Positions 27,257 through 35,074 of a stretch of 64,000 nucleotides of DNA are shown here, piece after piece. The DNA is taken from the NCBI RefSeq assembly GCF_002005565.1, contig NZ_BDJC01000003.1:173779-237778 (forward strand), given 5' to 3'. The stretch's first letter is position 1. The number at the start of each line of letters is the position of its first letter. Below the pieces are notes generated by a model, which saw only the letters and a list, made by a program, of their open reading frames with translations, searched no databases and had not been told where the DNA came from. The position numbers and the translations under genes were made by a program. This stretch comes from Streptomyces sp. JHA26 (GTDB lineage: Bacteria > Actinomycetota > Actinomycetes > Streptomycetales > Streptomycetaceae).

Positions 27257-28597
27257 TTGACTTCCGATCTGCTCGCCCCTCTCGACCTGGCGTTCTGGAA
27301 CATCGAGTCCGCCGAGCACCCCATGCACCTCGCGGCGCTCGGCGTCTTCCCGGCCCACTCGCCCACCGCGGGCGCCCACGCGGCGGACCTGCTCGCGGCC
27401 CGCGCGCCGGGGGTCCCCGGGCTGCGGATGCGGATCCGGGACACCTGGCAGCCACCGCTCGCCCTGCGCCGCCCCTTCTCCTTCGGAGGCGCCGTCCGCG
27501 AGCCCGCCCCGGGCTTCGACCCGCTCGACCACGTCCGGCTGCACGCCCCGACGACGGACTTCCACGCCCGGGCGGGCCACCTGATGGAACGCCCGCTGGA
27601 GCGATGCCGGCCGCCCTGGGAGGCCCACGTGCTGCCGGGCGCGGACGGCGGGTCCTTCGCCGTGCTGTTCAAGTTCCACCACGCCCTGGCCGACGGACTG
27701 CGGGCCCTGGCCCTCGCGGCGGGCGTCCTCGACCCGATGGACATGCCCCCGCCCCGCCCGAGGCCCGAGGCGCCCCGGCGCGGCCCGCTGCCGGACGTGC
27801 GCGCCCTGCCGGGCCTGGTGCGCGGCGCCCTGTCCGACGCGGGACGCGCCCTGGACATCGGCGCCTCGGCGGCCCTGTCCACCCTCGACGTGCGCTCCTC
27901 GCCCGCCCTCACCGCCGAGCCCTCCGGCACCCGCCGCACCGCGGGCGTGGCCGTCGACCTCGACGACGTCCACATCGTCCGCAAAACCGTCGGCGGCACG
28001 GTCAACGACGTCCTGATCGCGGTCGTCGCCGGCGCCCTGCGCCGCTGGCTGGACGAGCGCGGCGACGGCAGCGAGGGCGTCGCCCCGCGCGCCCTCATCC
28101 CCGTCTCCCAGCGCCGCCCGCGCACCGCTCACCCGCAGGGCAACCGGCTCTCCGGCTATCTGACACGGCTCCCCGTCGGCGACCCCGACCCGCTGTCCCG
28201 CCTCGCCGCGGTGCGCGCCGCCATGGACCGCAACAAGGACGCCGGACCGGGGCGGGGCGCCGGCGCGGTCGCCCTGCTCGCCGACCACGTCCCGGCGCTG
28301 GGCCACCGGTTCGGCGGCCCCCTGGTCGGCCAGGCCGCCCGGCTCTGGTTCGACATCCTGGTCACCAGCGTCCCCCTGCCCAGCCTCGGACTGCGGCTCG
28401 GCGGCCACCCGCTCACCGAGGTCTACCCCCTGGCGCCCCTGGCCCGCGGCCACTCCCTGGCGGTCGCCGTGTCGACCTACCGGGGACGGGTCCACTACGG
28501 GCTGGTCGCCGACGCGAAGGCCGTGCCGGACCTCGACCGGCTCGCCCTGGCCGTGTCCGAGGAGGTGGAGACGCTCATCACTGCCTGCGGTCCCTGA
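27257..28597 (+). CDS. Wax ester synthase / diacylglycerol acyltransferase (WS/DGAT) family
   Basis: A 446-residue acyltransferase. The active-site motif HHALADG is at 141-147 (HHxxxDG consensus). The family start SDLLAPLDLAFWNIESAEHPMH and the late NDVLIAVVAGALRRWL are present. These enzymes join an acyl-CoA to diacylglycerol or a fatty alcohol to make storage lipid, which fits triacylglycerol accumulation in Streptomyces. TTG at 27257 is preferred over TTG at 27242 because GAGG lies 8 bases upstream of it and homologues begin at this point. It is preceded by the GH2 terminator and its own promoter region. Confidence 0.85.
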   Translation: MTSDLLAPLDLAFWNIESAEHPMHLAALGVFPAHSPTAGAHAADLLAARAPGVPGLRMRIRDTWQPPLALRRPFSFGGAVREPAPGFDPLDHVRLHAPTTDFHARAGHLMERPLERCRPPWEAHVLPGADGGSFAVLFKFHHALADGLRALALAAGVLDPMDMPPPRPRPEAPRRGPLPDVRALPGLVRGALSDAGRALDIGASAALSTLDVRSSPALTAEPSGTRRTAGVAVDLDDVHIVRKTVGGTVNDVLIAVVAGALRRWLDERGDGSEGVAPRALIPVSQRRPRTAHPQGNRLSGYLTRLPVGDPDPLSRLAAVRAAMDRNKDAGPGRGAGAVALLADHVPALGHRFGGPLVGQAARLWFDILVTSVPLPSLGLRLGGHPLTEVYPLAPLARGHSLAVAVSTYRGRVHYGLVADAKAVPDLDRLALAVSEEVETLITACGP

Positions 28598-28698
28598 CCC
28601 CACCGGGTTTGGTCCCCGGCCCGGCGCTCCGTAAAATTCCCCGTTCGAAAGCGGGCGCGACCGGAGCGCCGCGACGGTGACCAGGAACGGCAGCGGCG

Positions 28699-30216
28699 AT
28701 GACGGTGACACAGGACGGCTCGGCGACCACGGACGAGGTGGTGCACGGGTCCGGTGACGAGGCGCAGTACGGCCCCGGCATCGACCCGGAGCGGCTCGCC
28801 GTCTGCCTCGAGGTGCTCGAGGAACTCGACAGGCTCGACGTCGACCACCCCGACGCGATCGCGGTCCGCCGGGCCACCTCGCACATCTACCGCATGGTCA
28901 AGCAGCGCCGCCGCCAGGAGCGCCGGGCCGCCAAGACCGCCCACGACAAGGCGGTCACCGAGGCCACCGCCACCGGGTCCGCCGAGCGCATCGACGACGA
29001 GACCGAGGGCCTCCTGCCCTCCTCCCGCACCGAGGAGGGCACGATCGCGGGGATACTCCAGCGCCCGCGCTCCTGCTACATCTGCAAGCAGCGCTACGTC
29101 GAGGTCGACTACTTCTACCACCAGCTCTGCCAGGCCTGCGCCGCCGAGAACCGCGCCCGGCGCGACGCCCGCGCCGACCTCACGGGCAAGCGCGCCCTGC
29201 TCACCGGCGGCCGGGCCAAGATCGGCATGTACATCGCGCTCAGGCTGCTGCGCGACGGCGCGCACACCACGATCACGACCCGCTTCCCCAAGGACGCCAT
29301 CCGCCGCTTCAAGGCCATGGACGACTCCGCCGACTGGATCCACCGCCTGGAGGTCGTCGGCATCGACCTGCGCGACCCCGCCCAGGCCGTGGCCCTGGCC
29401 GAGCAGGTCGGCGAGCAGGGCCCGCTCGACATCCTGATCAACAACGCCACCCAGACGGTGCGCCGCCTGCCCTCCGCCTACGCCGCCCTCGTCGAGGGCG
29501 AGAGCGCCCCGCTGCCGGCCGGCGAGCTGCCCGCCCACCACGTCATCGGCGCCTTCGGCTCCGGTGCGGTGGACGGACTGGCCGCGCTGCCCGTCGGCGC
29601 CTCCGGGCTCGACGCGCAGAAGGTGGCCGACCTCGCCCTGGTCGCCGGCAACGCCAGCGTGGTCCGGCACCGCGAGGGCACCGCCATCGACGCCGGCGGC
29701 CTGCTCCCCGACGTCGTCGACACCAACACCTGGGTCCAGACCATCGAGCAGATCTCCCCGGTGGAGCTGCTCGAGACCCAGCTGTGCAACTACACGTCGC
29801 CGTTCATCCTCATCAGCAAGCTGCGGCCGGCGATGGCCGAGGCCGCGCGCAGGGCGTCCTCCGGGCGCGCCTACGTCGTCAACGTCTCGGCGATGGAGGG
29901 CGTGTTCGCCCGCGGCTACAAGGGCGCGGGTCACCCGAACACCAACGCGGCCAAGGCCGCCATGAACATGGTGACACGGACCAGCGCCCAGGAGATGTTC
30001 GACACCGACCGCATCCTGATGACCTCGGTCGACACCGGCTGGATCACCGACGAACGCCCCCACTACGACAAGCTGCGCCTGGCCGAGGCCGGCTTCCACG
30101 CCCCGCTCGACCTGATCGACGGCGCCGCCCGCGTCTACGACCCGGTCGTGCGCGGCGAGGCCGGCGAGGACCTGTACGGCGTCTTCCTCAAGGACTACGC
30201 GCCCGGCAAGTGGTGA
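28699..30216 (+). CDS. Unusual SDR-family protein with N-terminal helical region and Cys4 knuckle
   Basis: A 505-residue protein. Residues 25-110 are charged and helical. A zinc-knuckle-like CYIC (126-129) and CQAC (144-147) pair follows. From about 160 there is an SDR Rossmann fold with TGGRAKIG (169-176) and NNAT in place of NNAG. In the active-site region the sequence after NVSAME reads NTNAAKAAM: the serine and lysine are present, but the tyrosine of YxxxK is threonine. It may therefore be a non-catalytic or differently acting SDR. A roughly 100-residue insertion separates NNAT from the serine. ATG start; a terminator-like hairpin follows. Role unknown. Confidence 0.8.
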   Translation: MTVTQDGSATTDEVVHGSGDEAQYGPGIDPERLAVCLEVLEELDRLDVDHPDAIAVRRATSHIYRMVKQRRRQERRAAKTAHDKAVTEATATGSAERIDDETEGLLPSSRTEEGTIAGILQRPRSCYICKQRYVEVDYFYHQLCQACAAENRARRDARADLTGKRALLTGGRAKIGMYIALRLLRDGAHTTITTRFPKDAIRRFKAMDDSADWIHRLEVVGIDLRDPAQAVALAEQVGEQGPLDILINNATQTVRRLPSAYAALVEGESAPLPAGELPAHHVIGAFGSGAVDGLAALPVGASGLDAQKVADLALVAGNASVVRHREGTAIDAGGLLPDVVDTNTWVQTIEQISPVELLETQLCNYTSPFILISKLRPAMAEAARRASSGRAYVVNVSAMEGVFARGYKGAGHPNTNAAKAAMNMVTRTSAQEMFDTDRILMTSVDTGWITDERPHYDKLRLAEAGFHAPLDLIDGAARVYDPVVRGEAGEDLYGVFLKDYAPGKW

Positions 30217-30225
30217 CCGCCCCGG

Positions 30226-30254
30226 CGGGCCGACGGACCTGATCCGCCGGCCCG
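30226..30254 (+). terminator. Hairpin after the SDR-like gene
   Basis: Stem of 7 bp (30226-30232 with 30248-30254), one A-C mismatch, then 4 bp (30234-30237 with 30243-30246) and a 5-base loop, 10 bases past the stop codon. Probable transcript end; no T-tract. Confidence 0.6.
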
Positions 30255-30400
30255 TCCACCGGGGGCCGCTCCACTGTGCCCGGTACGCCGGGGCACGCGT
30301 ACTTCACGGTTCGGCCCCCTCGGGCCCCTCGCCTCATCGGGGCGGCCGCGCGGCCGCCCCGGTCCCGGGCGCTCCTCGCGCGCACCCGTGGCGGATCCGG

Positions 30401-30844
30401 TCAGTCGACCGCTCCCAGCCGCGAGTTGCGCGCCGCCAGCAGTTCCAGCACCGTGCGCCAGTCCTCCAGGACCCCGGCGTCGAAGACGGCGGTACGGGCC
30501 TCCTCGTCGGCCTGGCGCAGGCTGAGCAGGTCGTCGTCGTGGGACCGGACGCCCGGGAGGGCGTGCCCGTGCAGCAGGTGGGCGACGCGGGGGCCGAGCA
30601 GGGGCCGTACCGCCTCGGCCGTGCGGTCGGCCGGACCGCCGGGCCACAGCAGCCTCCCCACCACGGTCACCAGCCCGGCCACCTGGAGCTCCTTGTCGGC
30701 CGGACGCCGCCGGCGCAGCAGCGCGGCGGTCCGCAGGGCGTGCCCGTACGGGTCGGCGGGGCCGCCGTCGTGACCGGCGGACGGCCACGCGCCCCGGCAG
30801 GCGGACAACAGGTCCATCAGCTCCTCGACGCTGCGCAGTTCCAT
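30401..30844 (-). CDS. HD-domain-like protein with degenerate metal site
   Basis: A 147-residue helical protein resembling small HD phosphohydrolase-type domains. DPYGHALRTAALLRRRR supplies the first histidine, but the HD dipeptide position reads LVTVVGRLL instead of a typical LLHDIG, and only a later HLLHGHALPG restores histidines. The metal centre is therefore probably lost or altered. ATG at 30844 is chosen for GGAGG 8 bases upstream; longer in-frame sequence is arginine-rich read-through. It faces the SDR gene convergently. No partner suggests a pathway. Confidence 0.65.
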   Translation of the reverse strand: MELRSVEELMDLLSACRGAWPSAGHDGGPADPYGHALRTAALLRRRRPADKELQVAGLVTVVGRLLWPGGPADRTAEAVRPLLGPRVAHLLHGHALPGVRSHDDDLLSLRQADEEARTAVFDAGVLEDWRTVLELLAARNSRLGAVD

Positions 30845-31317
30845 GCCCCGGTCCTCCCACGAGACAGCCGTTGCGGAGTGCCAGCGCACCATGGCGAGCT
30901 TGCGGCGCAGCCAACGGCGACTGAACGGCACGGCGACGCGCCGTCCGTGGCGAAAGCGTGAGCGGCGACAAGGGCCGAACGGGTGAGCCGCACACCGGGT
31001 GAAAGGCGGCGTAACGGGGCGGAACTCCTCCAACTGTGCGCGAGGCGGCGGGCAATGGTTGTCCCATGTTTCGAGCCCCATAGAGCGCGCCCCCGCTCAT
31101 TTGGTTAACCTGATGCGGACGGACGAGCAGGACCGGGTGCCTACCCACACCCACGGTCCGTCATGGGACGAGCCGGTCGACAACGGCCTGCTCCCGCACG
31201 AGTTACCGGCGCCACCGCGTCCGAACTGCATGAGACCAGACCCGAGTGGACGCCAGGTGCCGGACGACGGACCGGCCGGCAGGTCCCGAGGGTGACCCGA
31301 CACATAAGGAGTGCGCG
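30845..31317. other. Divergent promoter region between the HD-like gene and the 58-residue peptide gene
   Basis: About 470 bases without a supported gene. The least GC-rich part (31055-31115) contains TTGTCC followed 16 bases on by TAGAGC, and TTGGTTAACC nearby, either of which could be promoter elements for the peptide gene. A very strong ribosome site (AAGGAG) closes the region. Confidence 0.45.
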
Positions 31318-31494
31318 GTGACACCGGAGACGACGACGAACCCCGACCAACGACCCGAGGAACGCACCGAGCGCGCGGGCCGCCGGCCCGGAGAGATCGG
31401 CAGCCTCGACGTGTGGGCGCGTTCCGCCCCCATCCGCCTCGCGGGCTACGAGGAAGACCTCGCCGAGCCGCACATCCTGCCCAGCGTGGACTGA
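31318..31494 (+). CDS. 58-residue peptide with conserved-looking C-terminal half (function unknown)
   Basis: A small protein. The first 26 residues are hydrophilic and T/P/E/R-rich; the last 32 are different in character and begin GSLDVWARSAPIRLAGYEED, then LAEPHILPSVD. No signal peptide or membrane helix. AAGGAG sits 7 bases before the GTG at 31318, among the best ribosome sites in the window, so I regard it as real. The leader-then-core composition resembles some ribosomally made peptide precursors, but no modification enzyme is adjacent; a GNAT gene follows 47 bases later. I do not recognise a named family. Confidence 0.65.
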   Translation: MTPETTTNPDQRPEERTERAGRRPGEIGSLDVWARSAPIRLAGYEEDLAEPHILPSVD

Positions 31495-31516
31495 CCCGCC
31501 GCAGGACCCGCCGGAC

Positions 31517-31545
31517 GCATGGGCGTGCGAAACTCACGCCCATGC
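31517..31545 (+). promoter_or_regulatory. Perfect hairpin covering the start codon of the GNAT gene
   Basis: GCATGGGCGTG (31517-31527) and CACGCCCATGC (31535-31545) form an 11-bp perfect inverted repeat with a 7-base loop. The second arm contains the ATG of the next gene (31542). It could terminate the upstream transcript, bind a dimeric repressor, or hide the start codon in the mRNA. Confidence 0.6.
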
Positions 31546-32024
31546 TGATCAGGGAAGCCACGGCCGCCGACTGGCCGCACATCTGGCCCTTCTGGCACCG
31601 CATCGTCGCGGCCGGAGAGACCTACACCTGGGACCCGGACACCCCCGAGGACGTGGCCCGGGCCCTGTGGATGAACCCCGCCAAGCGCGTCCACGTCGTC
31701 GAGGACGACGCCGGCACCGTCGTCGCCTCCGCCTACGTCACCCCCAACTACGGCGGCCCGGCCGCCCGCATCGCCAACGCGGGCTTCATGGTCGACCCGG
31801 ACCGGGCCGGCCGGGGCACCGGCCGGGCCCTCGCCGAGTACGTCCTGGAAGCCGCCAGGGCCGACGGATACCGGGGCATGGTCTTCAACGCCGTCGTCGA
31901 GACCAACCCGGCCGTCGGGCTCTGGACGTCCCTCGGCTTCACGATCCTCGGCACGGTGCCGGAGGCCTTCGACCACCCGCGGCACGGGCCGGTCGGCCTG
32001 CACATCATGTACCGCGCCCTGTAG
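31542..32024 (+). CDS. GNAT N-acetyltransferase (phosphinothricin acetyltransferase-like)
   Basis: A 160-residue acetyltransferase. The acetyl-CoA loop is in GFMVDPDRAGRGTGRALAEYVLE (R-G-x-G-R-A pattern), preceded by a strand IANAGFMV and followed by GYRGMVFNAVVETNPAVGLWTSLGF, a segment typical of the PAT/RimI-like class. The acceptor amine is unknown. ATG at 31542 lies inside an 11-bp hairpin and lacks a normal SD sequence, so translation may be leaderless or controlled. Confidence 0.85.
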   Translation: MLIREATAADWPHIWPFWHRIVAAGETYTWDPDTPEDVARALWMNPAKRVHVVEDDAGTVVASAYVTPNYGGPAARIANAGFMVDPDRAGRGTGRALAEYVLEAARADGYRGMVFNAVVETNPAVGLWTSLGFTILGTVPEAFDHPRHGPVGLHIMYRAL

Positions 32025-32281
32025 GGCCCGTCGGCCCAGGGGCGCCGTCCGCCGTCACGGGCGCAGCGCCTCGATCCGCCCCGACCGCTCCGGCGACGCC
32101 GTCTCCGGGCGCCCCACCGGCCGTACGGCACAGGGGGCGCCCGACGCGGCAGCGTGCCGAAGGGCACCGGCATCGCGGGCCGGAAGGCCGGGTTCCCCGG
32201 CAGGGCGAAGGGCGGGTACACCGAGCCGGCCACCGCGTCGCGCGGCCGCCCCCGCTCGTGCCACGGCCCGCCGCCCAGCGC

Positions 32282-33459
32282 GCCCTGGCCGGCGAGGGCG
32301 ACACCCCGCTCGTCTTCAACTCCGCCCCGCACACGCGGGCCGGTGTCCCGGCCGGCGCCGCCGCCGCGCCCGTCACCGGGGGCCGCACCGGCCTCACCCC
32401 CCGCCCCGGGGGCGGCCACGTCCTGGACAACGGCCTGTTGCGCGTCGAGATCGACGCCCGCGGCCTGGTCGTCTCGGCGTACGACCTCACCGCCGACCGC
32501 GAGACGATCGCGCCGGGCGGGGCGGGCAACCTGCTCCAGCTCCACCCCGACTTCCCGAACATGTGGGGCGCCTGGGACGTCGACGCGTTCTACCGCAACA
32601 CGGTCACCGACCTCACCGACGCCGACGAGGTCGTCCCCGGCGACGACGGCGCCTCGGTGCGGGTCGTGCGCTCCTTCGGCTCCTCCCGCGTCGTCCAGGT
32701 GCTCACCCTCGAACCGGGGGAGCGGCGGCTGGACGTGGACACCGAGGTCGACCGGCACGAGACGGAGAAGTTCCTCAAGCTCGCCTTCCCCCTCGACGTG
32801 CACGCCGAACGGTACGCCTCGGAGACCCAGTTCGGGCACTTCCACCGGCCCACCCACACCAACACCAGCTGGGAGGCAGCCAAGTTCGAGGCCTGCAACC
32901 ACCGCTTCGTCCACCTGGAGGAGCCGGGCCGGGGCGTCGCCGTCGTCAACGACTCGACGCACGGCCACGACGTCACCCGCACCGTCCGCACCGACGGCGA
33001 CGCCGGTACGACCACCACGGTCCGGGTCTCCCTGCTGCGCGCCCCGCGCTTCCCCGACCCCGAGACCGACCAGGGCGTGCACCGCTTCCGGCACGCGCTG
33101 GTACCCGGCGCGGGCATCGGCGACGCGGTGCGCGAGGGCTGGCGGATCAACCTGCCGGAGCGGCGCGCCACCGGCGCCGGGGAGGTCGCGCCGCTGGTGT
33201 CGGTCGACACGGACGCGGTCGTGATCACCGCCGTCAAGCCGGCCGACGACGGCAGCGGCGACGTGGTCGTCCGCTTCCACGAGGCCCACGGCGGCCGGGC
33301 CCGCGCCACGCTGACCACCGGGTTCGCGGCCACGGACGTCCAGGTGACCGACCTGCTGGAACGCCCGCTCGCGGACGCGGAGGCACCCCGGCCGGCGGGC
33401 GGATCGACGTACGGCTACGGCCGTTCCAGCTGACGACCCTGCGCCTGAAGCGCGCCTGA
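32282..33459 (+). pseudogene. Alpha-mannosidase (GH38) C-terminal remnant with a late frameshift
   Basis: The frame beginning near 32282 encodes only the beta-sandwich C-terminal half of a GH38 alpha-mannosidase: LVFNSAPHTRAGVP, then NGLLRVEIDARGLVVSAYD, then FQFG-like TQFGHFHRPTHTNTSW and NDSTHGHD. The N-terminal catalytic alpha/beta domain with its zinc ligands is absent. Near 33390-33402 the expected ending (IDVRLRPFQLTTLRLKRA) continues in another frame up to 33459, a single-base shift. A decayed gene, probably from a deletion; upstream sequence up to 32282 has no recognisable coding content. Confidence 0.8.
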
Positions 33460-33472
33460 AGCGCGCCTGAAG
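33440..33472 (+). repeat. Three tandem 11-bp copies at the end of the mannosidase remnant
   Basis: The unit CGCGCCTGAAG occurs three times in a row (first copy with T for C) at 33440-33450, 33451-33461 and 33462-33472, spanning the remnant's stop codon. Confidence 0.7.
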
Positions 33473-33535
33473 CGGCCGGCGGGCCCGGGGAACCACGTGC
33501 TCCCGTGCGTGACCCGCGGGCCCCGCCCCCCGGAG

Positions 33536-34957
33536 CTACGTCCTGCGGGAGGTTCCCGCCAGCCGGGTGGGCGGCAGGTACTCCCGTACGTACGTCCGCT
33601 CCCAGCACGCCCCCGTCTCCCGCAGCTCGCGCCAGGTCGTGTACCGGTAGCGGAAGAGGCGGGCCCGGACGAAACGCGGCGGTGCGTCCGGCGGGAACGG
33701 CGAGCGGCGCAGCAGCCTCAGCGTGGCCCGGTCGTTCTCCAGCAGCCGTTCCACGAAGGTGCCGAACCACGACCCCGCGTACGACGGCGACAGCGCGGCG
33801 AACCACATCAGCCAGTCCAGCCGCAGGTGGTACGGCGCGAACTGGCGCGGCCAGTGCCTCGGATCACCGGGCTTGCCCTTGAATTCGTACTCCCGCCAGT
33901 CCGAGTCCTCGCGCGCCACCTCGTCGGCGGTGCCCTCGACCACCACCTCGTAGCGGATCCGGCTGACGCTGCCGAAGGCGCCGTAGGTGTTGACCAGGTG
34001 CAGCGGGTCGAAGGACCGGTTCATCACCTGCCGGCGGGAGAGCATGTTGAGGACGGGCCGGTGACTGAGGAAGACCAGCAGCGCCGCCACCGCGAGGACG
34101 ACGACCACGTACCACAGCGGCGCGTCCGCCGTGGGCGGCGGATGCGCCGGGAACCGGAGCGCCGACAGGGCCAGCACGATGGTGATCCAGTTCAGCCAGG
34201 CGAAATTGCCCGACAGCACCAGCCACAACTGGGTGACGATCATGAGTGCCGCGGCGGCCGTCGCCACGGGCTGCGGTGTGAACAGCAGGAAGGGGACCAC
34301 CAGCTGCGTGACGTGGTTCGCCGCCACCTCCACGCGGTGCAGCGGCCGGGGCAGATGGTGGAAGAACCAGCTCAGCGGTCCCGGCATCGGCTGGGTCTCG
34401 TGATGGTGGTCCAGGCACGTCAGCTTCCGCCAGCACTCGTCGCCGCGCATCTTGATCAGCCCCGCCCCGAACTCGACGCGGAACAGCAGCCAGCGCAGCA
34501 GGAACAGCACCACGACCGGCGGCGCCACCTCGTCGTTGCCCAGGAAGACGGCGAGGAACCCGGTCTCCAGCAGCAGCGACTCCCAGCCGAACGAGTACCA
34601 GGTCTGTCCGACGTTGACGACCGACAGGTACAGCACCCACGGCACCAGCCACAGCAGCATGGCCCCCCACAGCGGCAGCAGCGAGTCCAGCCCCGCCGCC
34701 AGCGCCGCCGACACCGCGCAGCCCGCCCAGACGCAGCCCGCGAAGAAGCGGTCCGAGTAGCGCAGCTGGAACAGGCTCGGCGCCCGTTTGAACGGCACCC
34801 GCTCGACGAACCGGGGCACCGGCAGCATGCCGCGCTCGCCGATCAGCGCGCGGAACTGCAGGGCCGCGGTCGCGAACGCGACCAGGTACATGACGGCCAG
34901 GGCCCGCTGGAAGACCGACCGGGTCAGCCAGTAGTCGGGTGCGGTGAACCACTCCAC
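33536..34957 (-). CDS. Lipase maturation factor (LMF1/LMF2) family membrane protein
   Basis: A 473-residue membrane protein. It has many hydrophobic helices (first near FQRALAVMYLVAFATAALQF) and the family core SFGWESLLLETGFLAVFLG, then RWLLFRVEFGAGLIKMRG and WFFHHLP. A late ...RLDWLMWFAALS precedes a soluble tail. Eukaryotic LMF1 assists folding of secreted lipases in the ER; the bacterial role is not established, and no lipase gene is next to it. GTG start with AGGAG 8 bases upstream. Length is about that of the vertebrate conserved domain. Confidence 0.85.
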   Translation of the reverse strand: MEWFTAPDYWLTRSVFQRALAVMYLVAFATAALQFRALIGERGMLPVPRFVERVPFKRAPSLFQLRYSDRFFAGCVWAGCAVSAALAAGLDSLLPLWGAMLLWLVPWVLYLSVVNVGQTWYSFGWESLLLETGFLAVFLGNDEVAPPVVVLFLLRWLLFRVEFGAGLIKMRGDECWRKLTCLDHHHETQPMPGPLSWFFHHLPRPLHRVEVAANHVTQLVVPFLLFTPQPVATAAAALMIVTQLWLVLSGNFAWLNWITIVLALSALRFPAHPPPTADAPLWYVVVVLAVAALLVFLSHRPVLNMLSRRQVMNRSFDPLHLVNTYGAFGSVSRIRYEVVVEGTADEVAREDSDWREYEFKGKPGDPRHWPRQFAPYHLRLDWLMWFAALSPSYAGSWFGTFVERLLENDRATLRLLRRSPFPPDAPPRFVRARLFRYRYTTWRELRETGACWERTYVREYLPPTRLAGTSRRT

Positions 34958-35074
34958 GGCTCGCGCTCCTCTCGTGCCACGCCCCGGGTACCCCGGCCGC
35001 CCGGCGCCCCTCCCGATCTCCGTGCGGCGGATCCGGAGTCGAATAATCGGGCAAATACTGGCAAGGTGGGGCGC

